Source: Microlunatus speluncae (GTDB taxonomy: Bacteria; Actinomycetota; Actinomycetes; Propionibacteriales; Propionibacteriaceae). Taken from it: a DNA stretch of 64,000 bases. A program made the translations under genes and the position numbers. The notes beneath the pieces were generated by a model. That model had not been told where the DNA came from and searched no databases. It saw only the letters and a list, made by a program, of their open reading frames with translations. The stretch spans positions 1 through 64,000 of the forward strand of contig NZ_VKCZ01000015.1 in NCBI RefSeq assembly GCF_009299835.1, read 5' to 3'. The stretch's first letter is position 1; the number at the start of each line of letters is the position of its first letter. Shown here in pieces: positions 48,798-58,287 of the stretch.

Positions 48798-50579
48798 GTG
48801 GTGCGGGACGATATTCAGATGCTCGAGACCTTGGGCTCCGTTCCCGCTGGTCCATTGCCGTCCCGTCGAACTGACGGTGCCGGCGCCGCCGATCCGCCGC
48901 CGCTGCCCGAGTTGCCGCTCCGGCTGGCGGCCGAGGCTCCGGGGTGGGTCCGTGAGGTCGATGTGGTCGTCGTCGGCTCCGGCATCGCCGGACTGACCGC
49001 GGCCCTGGAATGCCGTGACCTCGGCAGGGTCATGGTCGTCACCAAGGACGTCGTCGCGGCCGGCTCGACCCCCTGGGCGCAGGGTGGTATCGCGTCGGTG
49101 CAGGACGAGGGCGACACGGTCGAACAGCACGTCAACGACACCTTGATCGCCGGTGCCGGGCTCTGCATCGAGGAAGCGGTCCGGGTCCTGGTCGGTGAGG
49201 GTACGGAAGCGGTCGACACCCTGATCTCGCGCGGCGCGGAGTTCGACCGGGATCCCAATGGCGACCTGCAGCTGACCCGGGAGGGCGGTCACCGGCGCAA
49301 CCGGATCGCGCACGCCGGCGGCGACGCGACCGGCGCCGAGATCGCCCGGGCCCTGGTCCACGCGGTCCGGTCCGATCCGGCGATCGAGATCATCGAACAC
49401 GCGCTGGTGCTGGACCTGATCCCGGCCGCGACCGCGCCGGGGGAGCCGCCGGCGGTCGCCGGGGTGACGCTGCACGTGCTGGGCGAGGGCAGCCGGACCG
49501 GGGTCGGCGCGGTGCACGCCCGCGCAGTCGTCCTGGCCACCGGCGGGATCGGCCAGATCTATGCCGTGACCACCAATCCCGGAGTGTCCACCGGCGATGG
49601 GATCGCGGCGGCGCTGCGGGCCGGGGCCCGGCTGCGCGACATCGAGTTCATCCAGTTCCACCCCACGGTGCTCTTCCTCGGCGCGGGCGCCCGGGGCCAG
49701 TTGCCGCTGGTCAGCGAGGCCGTCCGCGGGGAGGGAGGCCATCTGCTCAACGCCGCCGGCGAGCGGTTCATGGTCGGCCAGCACGAGCTCGCCGAGCTCG
49801 CGCCGCGCGATGTCGTGGCCAAGGCGATCATGCGCCAGATGGCCGCCGCCGGGACGGATCACGTCTTCGTCGACGGCACCATGCTCGGTGAGGAGACCTG
49901 GCGGGTCCGATTTCCGACGATTCTGCACAGCTGCCGGCAGATGGGAATCAATCCGGCGAAGGATCTGATCCCGGTCGCACCGGCCTGTCACTATTTCTGT
50001 GGCGGGGTGGAAACCGATCTTGACGGGGCGACGAGTCTGGGCGGCTTGTACGCGTGCGGTGAGGTGGCATCGTCGGGTGTTCACGGGGCCAATCGGTTGG
50101 CGTCGAATTCGCTGCTCGAGGGATTGGTGTTCGCTCGTCGGATCGCCGCCCGGTTGCGGGAATCGTTGCCGCAGCGGCGGGCCCCGGCGAATGACGGTCG
50201 GCCGCCCGGATTGATCAACGCGTCGGTGATCACCGAACTCCAGCAGATCATGAGTCGCGATGCCGGTGGGTTGCGATCGGCGGTGTCATTGGATCGGGCG
50301 GCTAGGGAATTGCGCCGGCTGGCGGAACGCAATCACGCCGAGCCCGGACTCGAGGCGTGGGAGGCGACGAACCTGCTCACGGTGGCCGCGGCAATCGTCG
50401 CCTCGGGCCGGTTACGCGAAGAATCCCGGGGCGCCCACTGGCGCGATGATTTCGACGCCGAGTGCGCGGAGTGGCAGGGACACCTGATCACCTGGCTGGC
50501 GGGGAATTCGGATCCGGCCGGCGCCCGCGGCCCGGCCCGACTTGATCATGGTTTCGAACCGAGGGGAGATCATCGATGA
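48798..50579 (+). CDS. nadB: L-aspartate oxidase
   Basis: A 593-residue flavoprotein that oxidises aspartate to iminoaspartate in NAD synthesis. After a variable 50-residue Pro/Arg-rich extension, the FAD motif DVVVVGSGIAGLTAALE is followed by STPWAQGGIASV, IEFIQFHPTVLF, EAVRGEGGHLLN and the C-terminal YACGEVASSGVHGANRLASNSLLEGL, all diagnostic of the family. GTG start; an ATG seven codons later is possible. Its stop overlaps nadC by four bases. The usual partner nadA is not in the window. Confidence 0.94.
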   Translation: MVRDDIQMLETLGSVPAGPLPSRRTDGAGAADPPPLPELPLRLAAEAPGWVREVDVVVVGSGIAGLTAALECRDLGRVMVVTKDVVAAGSTPWAQGGIASVQDEGDTVEQHVNDTLIAGAGLCIEEAVRVLVGEGTEAVDTLISRGAEFDRDPNGDLQLTREGGHRRNRIAHAGGDATGAEIARALVHAVRSDPAIEIIEHALVLDLIPAATAPGEPPAVAGVTLHVLGEGSRTGVGAVHARAVVLATGGIGQIYAVTTNPGVSTGDGIAAALRAGARLRDIEFIQFHPTVLFLGAGARGQLPLVSEAVRGEGGHLLNAAGERFMVGQHELAELAPRDVVAKAIMRQMAAAGTDHVFVDGTMLGEETWRVRFPTILHSCRQMGINPAKDLIPVAPACHYFCGGVETDLDGATSLGGLYACGEVASSGVHGANRLASNSLLEGLVFARRIAARLRESLPQRRAPANDGRPPGLINASVITELQQIMSRDAGGLRSAVSLDRAARELRRLAERNHAEPGLEAWEATNLLTVAAAIVASGRLREESRGAHWRDDFDAECAEWQGHLITWLAGNSDPAGARGPARLDHGFEPRGDHR

Positions 50580-51502
50580 GCATCACCGACCTGGCCGGGG
50601 CCGGCGAATTGATCAAGGCCGCCGGGCTGGACGTCGCCGCGGTGTTCATGATCATCGATGACGCGTTGGCCGAGGATCTCGGTGGTCGTGGCGTGCTGCC
50701 CGAGGGTGCCGGCTACGGGGTCGATGTCACGTCGGTGGCGACGATCGCCGCCGACGCCCGGGCCGTGGCCCGGCTGGTGCTCCGGGAGGACGGTGTGCTG
50801 GCCGGTACGGCGGTTGCGGCTGCGACGTTCGCCCGGGTCTGCGAACCGGCGGGTCCGTACGCGATCGAGGTGACCGGCGTCGACGGCTCCCCGGTGCGCC
50901 GCGGCGACCTGGTGCTCACCGTCGAGGGCAACACCCGGGCGGTGTTGACGGGCGAGCGGATCGCGCTGAATCTGATCACGATGATGTCCGGGGTCGCCAC
51001 CGCGACCAGCGCCTGGGTCGACGCGCTGGCCGGCACCTCGACCCGGGTCCGGGACACCCGGAAAACCACCCCGGGATTGCGCACGTTGCAGAAATACGCC
51101 GTCCGGATCGCCGGTGGCGTGAATCACCGCAAGTGCCTCGCCGACGCCGCGTTGATCAAGGACAATCACGTGATCGCCGCCGGCGGAGTGGTCCCGGCCT
51201 ATCGATCGGTCCGCGCCCGTTATCCGGAACTGCCCATTCAGGTCGAGGTGACGAAACCCGAGCAGGTCGGAGAACTCGTCGCCGCCGGAGCCACCGAGAT
51301 ACTGCTGGACAACATGGCACCGGAAACGATGCGAAGCGTTGTTGCGGAATTCGGGGATGCCGTGGTATTTGAGGCCAGCGGCGGATTGACTCTGGCCGAT
51401 GCGGCGGCCGCGGCGGCCACCGGGGTGGACTATGTGGCGGTCGGCGCAATCACCCACTCGGCGCCAATTCTCGATCTCGCCCTTGATTTCGTGGAGCCCT
51501 GA
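50576..51502 (+). CDS. nadC: Quinolinate phosphoribosyltransferase (carboxylating)
   Basis: A 308-residue type II phosphoribosyltransferase converting quinolinate and PRPP to nicotinate mononucleotide. RDTRKTTPGLR near residue 160, GGVNHRKCLADAALIKDNH near 180, EVTKPEQ and LLDNMAPETM, and the C-terminal glycine motif VFEASGGLTL are conserved active-site elements. Coupled to nadB by an ATGA overlap. The last nucleotides run into a promoter-like stretch for lsr2. Confidence 0.95.
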   Translation: MSITDLAGAGELIKAAGLDVAAVFMIIDDALAEDLGGRGVLPEGAGYGVDVTSVATIAADARAVARLVLREDGVLAGTAVAAATFARVCEPAGPYAIEVTGVDGSPVRRGDLVLTVEGNTRAVLTGERIALNLITMMSGVATATSAWVDALAGTSTRVRDTRKTTPGLRTLQKYAVRIAGGVNHRKCLADAALIKDNHVIAAGGVVPAYRSVRARYPELPIQVEVTKPEQVGELVAAGATEILLDNMAPETMRSVVAEFGDAVVFEASGGLTLADAAAAAATGVDYVAVGAITHSAPILDLALDFVEP

Positions 51503-51511
51503 AAGCACGGT

Positions 51512-51540
51512 TTGTCCGGACTTTGGACAGGCGATACCAT
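51512..51540 (+). promoter_or_regulatory. Candidate lsr2 promoter
   Basis: TTGTCC (51512-51517), a 17-base spacer and TACCAT (51535-51540) match the sigma-70-type consensus at four of six positions each, about 50 bases ahead of the lsr2 start. The spacer carries the inverted repeat TGTCC/GGACA. Confidence 0.5.
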
Positions 51541-51590
51541 GGCGTGAGTTTTGGGCATCCCACTAATTCTTGACAGCGAGAGGGGCCTTC

Positions 51591-51926
51591 ATGGCACAGC
51601 GCGTTCAGGTCATCCTTGAGGATGACTTCGACGGCGGCAAAGCCGAGGAGACAGTGAGTTTCGGGCTCGACGGTGTCGATTACGAAATCGACTTGTCGGC
51701 CAAGAATGCGAAGGCGTTGCGTAACGCCCTCGATCCGTGGGTCGGTGTGGCCCGGCGGACCGGCGGTCGTCGCCGGCGCAATTCGACCCGGGCCGTCGCC
51801 GCGAAGTCCGGTGGCCGGGGCAGCACCAGCGACATCCGGGCCTGGGCGGTCGACCAGGGTTACGAGGTCAGCAGCCGCGGTCGGGTTCCGGCCGAGATCC
51901 GTGAGGCGTACGACAAGGCGCACTGA
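51591..51926 (+). CDS. lsr2: Lsr2-type nucleoid-associated protein
   Basis: A 111-residue xenogeneic silencer that bridges AT-rich DNA, the actinobacterial counterpart of H-NS. The N-terminal dimerisation domain (MAQRVQVILEDDFDGGKAEETVSFGLDGV) and the C-terminal DNA-binding domain (DIRAWAVDQGYEVSSRGRVPAEI), with its RGR minor-groove hook, are both intact. ATG follows GAGAGGGG. Between nadC and clpC, as is common in the phylum. Confidence 0.96.
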   Translation: MAQRVQVILEDDFDGGKAEETVSFGLDGVDYEIDLSAKNAKALRNALDPWVGVARRTGGRRRRNSTRAVAAKSGGRGSTSDIRAWAVDQGYEVSSRGRVPAEIREAYDKAH

Positions 51927-51940
51927 GCTTGCTGCGTGCT

Positions 51941-51973
51941 GAGGGGTCGGGTCACTCCGGCCCCTCTTTGCTT
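51941..51973 (+). terminator. Intrinsic terminator after lsr2
   Basis: GAGGGGTCGG and CCGGCCCCTC pair fully (one G-U) around a six-base loop and are followed by TTTGCTT. Position 14 bases after the lsr2 stop fits an intrinsic terminator. Confidence 0.82.
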
Positions 51974-52134
51974 GCCCGGACGGCGGCTGAACGGACGGCC
52001 CGCGTTTCGCTGTTAGCGATGAGGGGCTCTCGGGGCGGAACACCGGCGGGTCGAGCCGATCCCGCTGAGTACAGTGGTGACGAGATGCGGACTCCGGCTC
52101 CAGACGGGCCGCATCCGAGCCGAGGGAGATGGGA

Positions 52135-54687
52135 ATGTTTGAGCGGTTTACCGATAGGGCCAGGCGCGTCGTGGTGTTGGCGCAAGAAGAGGCCCGGATG
52201 CTTAACCACAACTACATCGGGACCGAGCACATCCTGCTGGGCCTGATCCACGAAGGCGAAGGAGTCGCCGCCAAGGCGCTCGAGTCGCTGAACATCTCGC
52301 TCGAGGCCGTCCGCCAGAAGGTCGAAGAGATCATCGGTCACGGTCAGCAGTCCCCGAGCGGGCACATTCCGTTCACGCCGCGCGCCAAGAAGGTGCTCGA
52401 GCTGAGCCTGCGCGAAGCGTTGCAGATCAACCACGCCTACATCGGGACCGAGCACATCCTGCTCGGGCTGATCCGGGAGGGCGAGGGCGTCGCTGCGCAG
52501 GTGCTGGTCAAGCTGGGTGCCGACCTCAACCGGGTCCGCAACCAGGTGCTGCAGCTGCTGAGCGGTTTCCAGGGCAAGGAGTCCGCGACGTCCGGCGCGC
52601 CGGAGCAGGGCAGCAACGCCCCCTCGTCGTCGATGGTGCTGGACCAGTTCGGCCGCAACCTGACCAAGGACGCGCGGGAGAACAAGCTCGACCCGGTGAT
52701 CGGCCGGGAGAAGGAAATCGAGCGGGTGATGACCGTTCTGTCCCGCCGCACCAAGAACAACCCGGTGCTGATCGGCGAGCCCGGCGTCGGCAAGACCGCC
52801 GTCGTGGAGGGGCTGAGCCAGGCGATCGTCCGCGGCGACGTGCCGGAGACGCTCCGGGACAAGCAGATCTACACGCTGGACCTCGGCGCGCTGGTGGCCG
52901 GCTCCCGGTATCGCGGTGACTTCGAAGAGCGGCTGAAGAAGGTGCTCAAGGAGATCCGTACCCGCGGTGACGTGGTGCTGTTCATCGACGAGATCCACAC
53001 CCTGGTCGGAGCCGGTGCGGCCGAGGGCGCGATCGACGCCGCCAGCATCCTCAAGCCGATGCTGGCCCGCGGTGAGCTGCAGACCATCGGTGCCACCACG
53101 CTCGACGAATACCGCAAGTACGTGGAGAAGGACGCCGCGCTGGAGCGCCGGTTCCAGCCGATCCAGGTGGCCGAGCCGACAATCGCCCACACGATCGACA
53201 TCCTGCGCGGTCTCCGCGACCGGTACGAGGCGCACCACCGGGTCACCATCACCGACCAGGCGCTGGTCGGGGCGGCCCAGATGGCCGACCGCTACATCTC
53301 CGACCGGTTCCTGCCGGACAAGGCGATCGACCTGATCGACGAGGCCGGCGCCCGGCTCCGGATCCGCCGGATGACCGCGCCGCCGGATCTGCGCGAGTTC
53401 GACGAGCGGGTCGCTGCCGTACGGCTGGAGAAGGAAACCGCGATCGACGCGCAGGACTTCGAGCGGGCGGCCGGACTGCGCGACGACGAGAAGAAGCTGC
53501 TCGCCCAGCGGGCCGAACGGGAAGCCCAGTGGAAGTCGGGCGACCTGGACATCGTGGCCGAGGTGGACGAGGAGACCATCGCCGAGGTGCTGTCCTCGTC
53601 GACCGGCATCCCCGTCTTCAAGCTGACCGAGGAGGAGTCCTCGCGGCTGATCGGGATGGAATCCGAGATCGCCAAGCAGTATGTCGGTCAGGACGACGCG
53701 GTCAAGGCGCTGTCCCGGTCGATCCGGCGGACCCGGGCCGGCCTGAAGGACCCGCGCCGGCCCAGCGGCTCGTTCATCTTCGCCGGCCCGTCCGGTGTCG
53801 GTAAGACCGAGCTGACCAAGGTGCTGACCGAGTTCCTGTTCGGTGATCAGGACGCGATGATCACGCTGGACATGTCCGAATACTCCGAGAAGCACACCGC
53901 CTCCCGGCTGTTCGGCTCCCCGCCCGGCTATGTCGGGTATGAAGAGGGCGGCCAGCTGACCGAGAAGGTGCGGCGCAAGCCGTTCAGCGTGGTCCTCTTC
54001 GACGAGATCGAGAAGGCGCACCCGGACATCTTCAACTCGCTGCTGCAGATCCTGGACGAAGGTCGGTTGACCGACGCCCAGGGCCGGGTGGTCGACTTCA
54101 AGAACACGGTGATCGTGATGACCACCAACCTGGGCACCCGGGACATCGCCAAGGCGGTCAGCCTGGGCTTCTCCCAGGCCGGTGACGCCGAGGGTTCGTA
54201 CGAGAAGATGAAGGCCAAGGTCTCGGACGAGCTGAAGCAGAACTTCCGGCCCGAGTTCCTCAACCGGGTGGACGAGGTCATCGTCTTCCGCCAGCTCAGC
54301 ATCGAGGACATCGAGAAGATCGTCGACCTTCTGGTCGCCGAGATCGAGGTCCGGCTGAAGGACAAGGACATGGGCATCGAGCTCACCCCGGCGGCGAAGA
54401 GCCTGGTCGCCAAGCGCGGCTACGACCCCGTGCTCGGGGCCCGGCCGTTGCGGCGGGCGCTGCAGCGCGACGTCGAGGACGTCCTGGCGGAGAAGATCTT
54501 GTTCTCCGAGGTGAAGTCGGGCGAGATCGTGGTCGTGGACGTCGCGGACGAGGGCTCGGAGAACGCCTTCACCTTCGTCGGCACGCCGCGCTCCGATCTG
54601 CCGGACTCGCCGCCGGTGGAATTCGACAACATCGTCAAGGGGACCGCCTCTGATGGTGGCGACAAGCAGGCCGCCGCCGAAGGGTGA
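52135..54687 (+). CDS. clpC: ClpC-type Hsp100 ATPase of the Clp protease
   Basis: An 850-residue AAA+ unfoldase that feeds substrates to ClpP. Two Clp N repeats (MFERFTDRARRVVVLAQEEA, IGTEHILLGLI twice) precede the first ATPase domain (Walker A GEPGVGKT near residue 215), a UVR-type coiled coil (about 425-460) and the second ATPase domain (GPSGVGKTE near 551). The C-terminus is acidic. The ATG giving MFERF is preferred: GGGAG lies at ideal spacing, whereas an in-frame ATG six bases earlier would be too close. Ends in a strong terminator. Confidence 0.97.
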   Translation: MFERFTDRARRVVVLAQEEARMLNHNYIGTEHILLGLIHEGEGVAAKALESLNISLEAVRQKVEEIIGHGQQSPSGHIPFTPRAKKVLELSLREALQINHAYIGTEHILLGLIREGEGVAAQVLVKLGADLNRVRNQVLQLLSGFQGKESATSGAPEQGSNAPSSSMVLDQFGRNLTKDARENKLDPVIGREKEIERVMTVLSRRTKNNPVLIGEPGVGKTAVVEGLSQAIVRGDVPETLRDKQIYTLDLGALVAGSRYRGDFEERLKKVLKEIRTRGDVVLFIDEIHTLVGAGAAEGAIDAASILKPMLARGELQTIGATTLDEYRKYVEKDAALERRFQPIQVAEPTIAHTIDILRGLRDRYEAHHRVTITDQALVGAAQMADRYISDRFLPDKAIDLIDEAGARLRIRRMTAPPDLREFDERVAAVRLEKETAIDAQDFERAAGLRDDEKKLLAQRAEREAQWKSGDLDIVAEVDEETIAEVLSSSTGIPVFKLTEEESSRLIGMESEIAKQYVGQDDAVKALSRSIRRTRAGLKDPRRPSGSFIFAGPSGVGKTELTKVLTEFLFGDQDAMITLDMSEYSEKHTASRLFGSPPGYVGYEEGGQLTEKVRRKPFSVVLFDEIEKAHPDIFNSLLQILDEGRLTDAQGRVVDFKNTVIVMTTNLGTRDIAKAVSLGFSQAGDAEGSYEKMKAKVSDELKQNFRPEFLNRVDEVIVFRQLSIEDIEKIVDLLVAEIEVRLKDKDMGIELTPAAKSLVAKRGYDPVLGARPLRRALQRDVEDVLAEKILFSEVKSGEIVVVDVADEGSENAFTFVGTPRSDLPDSPPVEFDNIVKGTASDGGDKQAAAEG

Positions 54688-54702
54688 TTTCTTGATCGAC
54701 AA

Positions 54703-54746
54703 GGGCCCCGCGACCAAGATCTTCTTGGTCGCGGGGTCCTTTCTTT
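54703..54746 (+). terminator. Strong intrinsic terminator after clpC
   Basis: A 17-base-pair stem (GGGCCCCGCGACCAAGA with its complement, one G-U pair) with a three-base loop is followed by TTTCTTT. It ends the clpC unit 15 bases after its stop. Confidence 0.93.
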
Positions 54747-54768
54747 GGTTCGGTCCGAGCAGGTGGCG

Positions 54769-55719
54769 CTACTCCTCGGGGTGGTCCAGGGCTTCGGCTT
54801 GCTTGGTCTTGCCGGCGGCGATCAGGGCGTCGTCGTCGGTGACGATGCCGATCAGTTCTTCGGCCTGGCCGGCCAGTTGCTTCGCCGGCTCGGCGTGGTC
54901 GGGGGTGTCGGGTTCGTCGGTGGCGACCCGGGCTTCGTCCTCGTCGGCGGCGTCGGGGTGGCGGGCGTGTTCGACGCAGAGTTGGGCGACCTGGTCGGCT
55001 TGGGCGTGCATGACGGAGTGGGCGCCGTCGGGGATGATCCAGATCCGGGAGCGGGGGAGGAGTTCGGCGGCGCGTTCGAGCCAGGGTCGGGGGCAGAGGC
55101 GGTCGTGTTCGCCGGCGATGATCAAGGTGCTGGCGGTGATCTTGGGCAGGGTCTCCTCGATCCGGTACGCCAGCATCTCGGGCAGCGTCCGGGCGAACCA
55201 GCGCGGGCCGCAGAGCAGGTAGGCGTAGATCGCGAGCAGGGCGACCCGGGGTGGCTCGCGGCGGCAGGACTGGAGGAAGCGCAGCACCGTGGTGCGCAGC
55301 CGGCGCTCCGCCGGATTGATCACCGGGCCGAGCAGCACCACCGAACGGAAGGTGCCCGGCGCCGAGCGGGCGGCCAGTTCGGCGACGATCTGGGTGCCCA
55401 TCGAATGACCGACCAGGATCGGGTCGCGCAGGCCGAGTCGCTCGATCACGGTGCCGACCAGCTCGGCGTACTCACCGATGCCGAACCGGCGGCCGCGCGG
55501 ATGCGGTACGCCGCCGAAGCCGGGCAGGTCGAGCGCGACGACCGGGCCGAACTCGTTCAGCTCGGCCGCCAGTTGCTCGAAGTAGTTGGCCGACACCCCG
55601 ATCCCGGGCACCAGCACGAACGCCCGGGTGCCGGTGTCGCCGACGGTGCTGACCCGGGCGTACACGTCGCCGAGGTAGACCCGGTCGACGGCGACGTCCG
55701 TCGCCTTCCGCCGCGTCAT
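54769..55719 (-). CDS. Alpha/beta hydrolase
   Basis: A 316-residue alpha/beta-hydrolase. VPGIGVSANYF forms the oxyanion side, GHSMGTQ near residue 110 carries the nucleophile serine, GEHDRLCP near 225 the acid and PDGAHSVMH near 249 the histidine. A C-terminal 60-residue acidic, Ala-rich tail (HPDAADEDEARVATDEP...) is outside the fold. The ATG six bases downstream of the first one has the better-spaced GGAAGGG site. Convergent with clpC; substrate unknown. Confidence 0.87.
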   Translation of the reverse strand: MTRRKATDVAVDRVYLGDVYARVSTVGDTGTRAFVLVPGIGVSANYFEQLAAELNEFGPVVALDLPGFGGVPHPRGRRFGIGEYAELVGTVIERLGLRDPILVGHSMGTQIVAELAARSAPGTFRSVVLLGPVINPAERRLRTTVLRFLQSCRREPPRVALLAIYAYLLCGPRWFARTLPEMLAYRIEETLPKITASTLIIAGEHDRLCPRPWLERAAELLPRSRIWIIPDGAHSVMHAQADQVAQLCVEHARHPDAADEDEARVATDEPDTPDHAEPAKQLAGQAEELIGIVTDDDALIAAGKTKQAEALDHPEE

Positions 55720-55857
55720 TCGCATCCCTTCCTGCCAGCCCCGTCCGAATTCTCCGACCTGCCCGCACCACGGTAGCCGTCCGGCCGCCGTACGCTCCGC
55801 CCGCCACGAGGGACCAATCGGTCAGAATTGGCCCTGTCTCCGATCGGATGACGGACG

Positions 55858-55877
55858 TAAAATTCCGTCTAACGGAA
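55858..55877 (+). promoter_or_regulatory. -10 element and GntR-like operator for the second importer operon
   Basis: TAAAAT (55858-55863) is a near-consensus -10. Directly overlapping and following it is TTCCGT-CTA-ACGGAA (55863-55877), a perfect palindrome containing GT-N3-AC, the core seen in operators of FadR-subfamily GntR proteins. The GntR/FCD gene at the right end of the module is the natural candidate regulator. A clear -35 is not visible. Confidence 0.5.
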
Positions 55878-55939
55878 AACATTTCCTGAGTCCGGCGTGC
55901 GGGGTGCGACCAGGCACTCGATCGAGGGGGATCAGAGAC

Positions 55940-57337
55940 ATGAACGGAAACGGTTCGCTCTCGCGCCGCGGCTTCCTGTCCGGGGGCGTCGCGGCCGCTG
56001 TGGCCGGCGGCTCGATGCTCGCCGGCTGCAGCGGTGGCCCGCAGTCGACCACGCCGCCCGGCTGGACCGAGGTGACGTTCAGTTCGATCGGCGACGCGAA
56101 GTCGCAGCAGATGTTCCAGGACATGATCGCCGCCGCCCAGACGGAGACGCTGGACGAGCTCAAGATCAAGATCATCTGGAAGCCGGCGCCGGGTGACGGC
56201 TGGGACAGCGTGATGTTGCAGTTCGCGTCCGGCACGGTCTGTGACGTGCAGCGGATCGACGATGATCGGGTCTACGCCCTCGCGGTCGACAACAAGATCC
56301 ACCAGCTCGACCCGTTCATGCTGGATCCCAACCTGGGTTGGGATCTGGATGCCTACAGTGACAGCTTCGCCACCAAGGTCGCGGTCGAGGGCTACCAGTT
56401 CTCGGTCACGCCGGCGGTGAGCGCCAACACCTTGTTCTACAACAAGGCGCTGTTCGCCAAGGCCGGGCTGCAGGCGCCGACCTCGTGGGCTGAGGCCTGG
56501 GAGTGGGACGAGTTCGTCGACGCGGTCAACCGACTGACCGTCCGGGACGGCGACCGGACCGAGGTGTACGGGATCCAGTTCGCCGCCAACGTGGTGCAGC
56601 CGTGCGGTTACGGCGCGGGCGACGTCGCCCTGAACGAAGATCAGACCGAGTGCGGATTCACCAAGCCCGAGACCGAGCAGGCGATCGACGGTCTGATCCA
56701 GCTGATCCGCGGTGGCTTCGCGCCGACGGTCGACATCGACACCCTGCCGCTGTTCAACTCCGGCAAGCTGGCCATGGCCTGGCAGGGGATGGACGTCGCC
56801 GCGCAGGTCAACGCCGACATCGACTGGGACGTGATGCCCTGGCCGAAGACCCCGCTCTACGCGGCGACCAAGAACTACGCCCGGACCTGGGTCATCCCGA
56901 AGACGGCCAAGGATCCGCAGGCGGCGTTCCTGGCGTTGAAGGCGTTGAGCGGGCCGGCCGCCTCGACCGTGCTGGCCAGGTCCCAGTCCGCGGTGCCGAT
57001 GCTGACCGAGGTGGCCACCAGCGCGGCGTTCACTGATCATGAACGGCCGGCCACCCCGGCGGTGTGGAGCCAGACGCTCGACTCGGTCGGCGACAACCAG
57101 GTCGACATCCCGATGCCGCGCGGGCCGATCGGCGACGCGTTCGCCGCGACCTTCGTCGAGGGTCCGCTGGCCAACGGCCTGCTGGCCGGCAAGCTGGATG
57201 CCCGGGACTATCTGCAGCAGGGCCGGCAACGGGTCAACGACGAGATCAAGCGCCGGTCCTGGAATTCCTCCAAGGGGATCGAGCAACTGACCAAGGGGGC
57301 GCTGGAGTTCCCGGACCAGAAGGTCCTGGACCAATGA
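55940..57337 (+). CDS. ABC transporter substrate-binding lipoprotein (Tat-type)
   Basis: A 465-residue family 1 solute-binding protein. Twin-arginine motif SRRGFLSGG leads to a lipobox LAGC near residue 30. The mature domain (EVTFSSIGDAKSQQMFQDMIAAA, then AMAWQGMDVAAQVNADIDWDVMPWP) is typical of sugar-type binding proteins. GGGGG precedes the ATG at the end of AT-richer leader sequence. The stop overlaps the first permease by four bases. The ligand is unknown; catabolic genes downstream suggest something other than a simple sugar. Confidence 0.9.
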   Translation: MNGNGSLSRRGFLSGGVAAAVAGGSMLAGCSGGPQSTTPPGWTEVTFSSIGDAKSQQMFQDMIAAAQTETLDELKIKIIWKPAPGDGWDSVMLQFASGTVCDVQRIDDDRVYALAVDNKIHQLDPFMLDPNLGWDLDAYSDSFATKVAVEGYQFSVTPAVSANTLFYNKALFAKAGLQAPTSWAEAWEWDEFVDAVNRLTVRDGDRTEVYGIQFAANVVQPCGYGAGDVALNEDQTECGFTKPETEQAIDGLIQLIRGGFAPTVDIDTLPLFNSGKLAMAWQGMDVAAQVNADIDWDVMPWPKTPLYAATKNYARTWVIPKTAKDPQAAFLALKALSGPAASTVLARSQSAVPMLTEVATSAAFTDHERPATPAVWSQTLDSVGDNQVDIPMPRGPIGDAFAATFVEGPLANGLLAGKLDARDYLQQGRQRVNDEIKRRSWNSSKGIEQLTKGALEFPDQKVLDQ

Positions 57338-58287
57338 CCACGATGACCGCTCCCCGACGGGCTCAGGGTGCGTCCCCACCCGCGGGGCGGCCGGTCAGCC
57401 CGCAGCGCCGCTCCACCGCGCGCCGCAATCTGATCCGCGGCTGGCTGTTCATCGGCCCGGTGGTGCTCGGCACGTTGATCTTCAACGTGCTGCCGGTGCT
57501 GCCGACCTTCGGGCTCAGCCTGACCGCCTGGAACGGGCTCAGCGCGCCGACCTGGGTCGGCCTGGAGAACTATCTGCGGATGTTCAGCGGGGATCCGCTG
57601 CTCGCCCAGAGCTTGATCAACACCGTCCTGTTCACGCTCGGCTATGTGCCGTTCGGCATCGTCGTCGGGCTCGCCCTGGCCCTGCTGGTCAATCGTTCGC
57701 TGCCGGGGATGGCGATCTTCCGGGCGTTGATCTTCCTGCCGTACGTGACCTCGCTGGTCGCCGTCGGCATCGTCGCCAAGTGGGTGTTCAGTGATCAGTA
57801 CGGGGTGCTGAACGCCATGCTCGACACGGTCGGGATCCGGGGGCCGCACTGGCTCGGCGAATCCAACACCGCGATGCTGGCGGTGATCATCACCTCGATC
57901 TGGGCCAACATGGGCTTCAACATGGTGATCCTGCTGGCCGGGCTGCAGAACGTGCCGGACACCCTGATCGACGCGGCCAAACTGGACGGTGCCGGGCGCT
58001 GGGCCCGGTTCGTCCACGTCACGGTCCCGTTCCTGACCCCGACCCTGTTCCTGTTGTTGATCTTGCAGACGATCGGGTCGTTCCAGGTCTTCGCGCTGAT
58101 CCTGGTGATGACGCAGGGTGGTCCGGGCCAGGGCACGTATGTCTACATCTATCACCTCTGGTACGAGGCGTTCCAGATGCGCAACATGGGGTACGCGGCG
58201 GCGATGGCCGTGATCCTGTTCGTGATCATCGCGTTGATCACCTGGGCCCAGGCCCGGCTGTCCCGGAGGTGGGTGTTCTACCAGTGA
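57334..58287 (+). CDS. ABC transporter permease (MalF-like)
   Basis: A 317-residue permease with six hydrophobic helices and an EAA-type loop (IDAAKLDGAGRWARFVHVTVPFL) near residue 215. Begins inside the stop of the binding-protein gene and ends inside the start of the next permease. A Pro/Arg-rich cytoplasmic N-terminus of about 30 residues precedes helix 1. Confidence 0.92.
   Translation: MTTMTAPRRAQGASPPAGRPVSPQRRSTARRNLIRGWLFIGPVVLGTLIFNVLPVLPTFGLSLTAWNGLSAPTWVGLENYLRMFSGDPLLAQSLINTVLFTLGYVPFGIVVGLALALLVNRSLPGMAIFRALIFLPYVTSLVAVGIVAKWVFSDQYGVLNAMLDTVGIRGPHWLGESNTAMLAVIITSIWANMGFNMVILLAGLQNVPDTLIDAAKLDGAGRWARFVHVTVPFLTPTLFLLLILQTIGSFQVFALILVMTQGGPGQGTYVYIYHLWYEAFQMRNMGYAAAMAVILFVIIALITWAQARLSRRWVFYQ

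Noticed and set aside
48750..50580. Missing nadA as a sign of an incomplete NAD pathway
   Set aside because: nadB and nadC are intact and nadA may lie elsewhere; its absence from one window is not evidence of loss.
51952..54717. A 921-residue frame antisense to clpC
   Set aside because: It mirrors a highly conserved clpC gene and has no recognisable domain or start signal.
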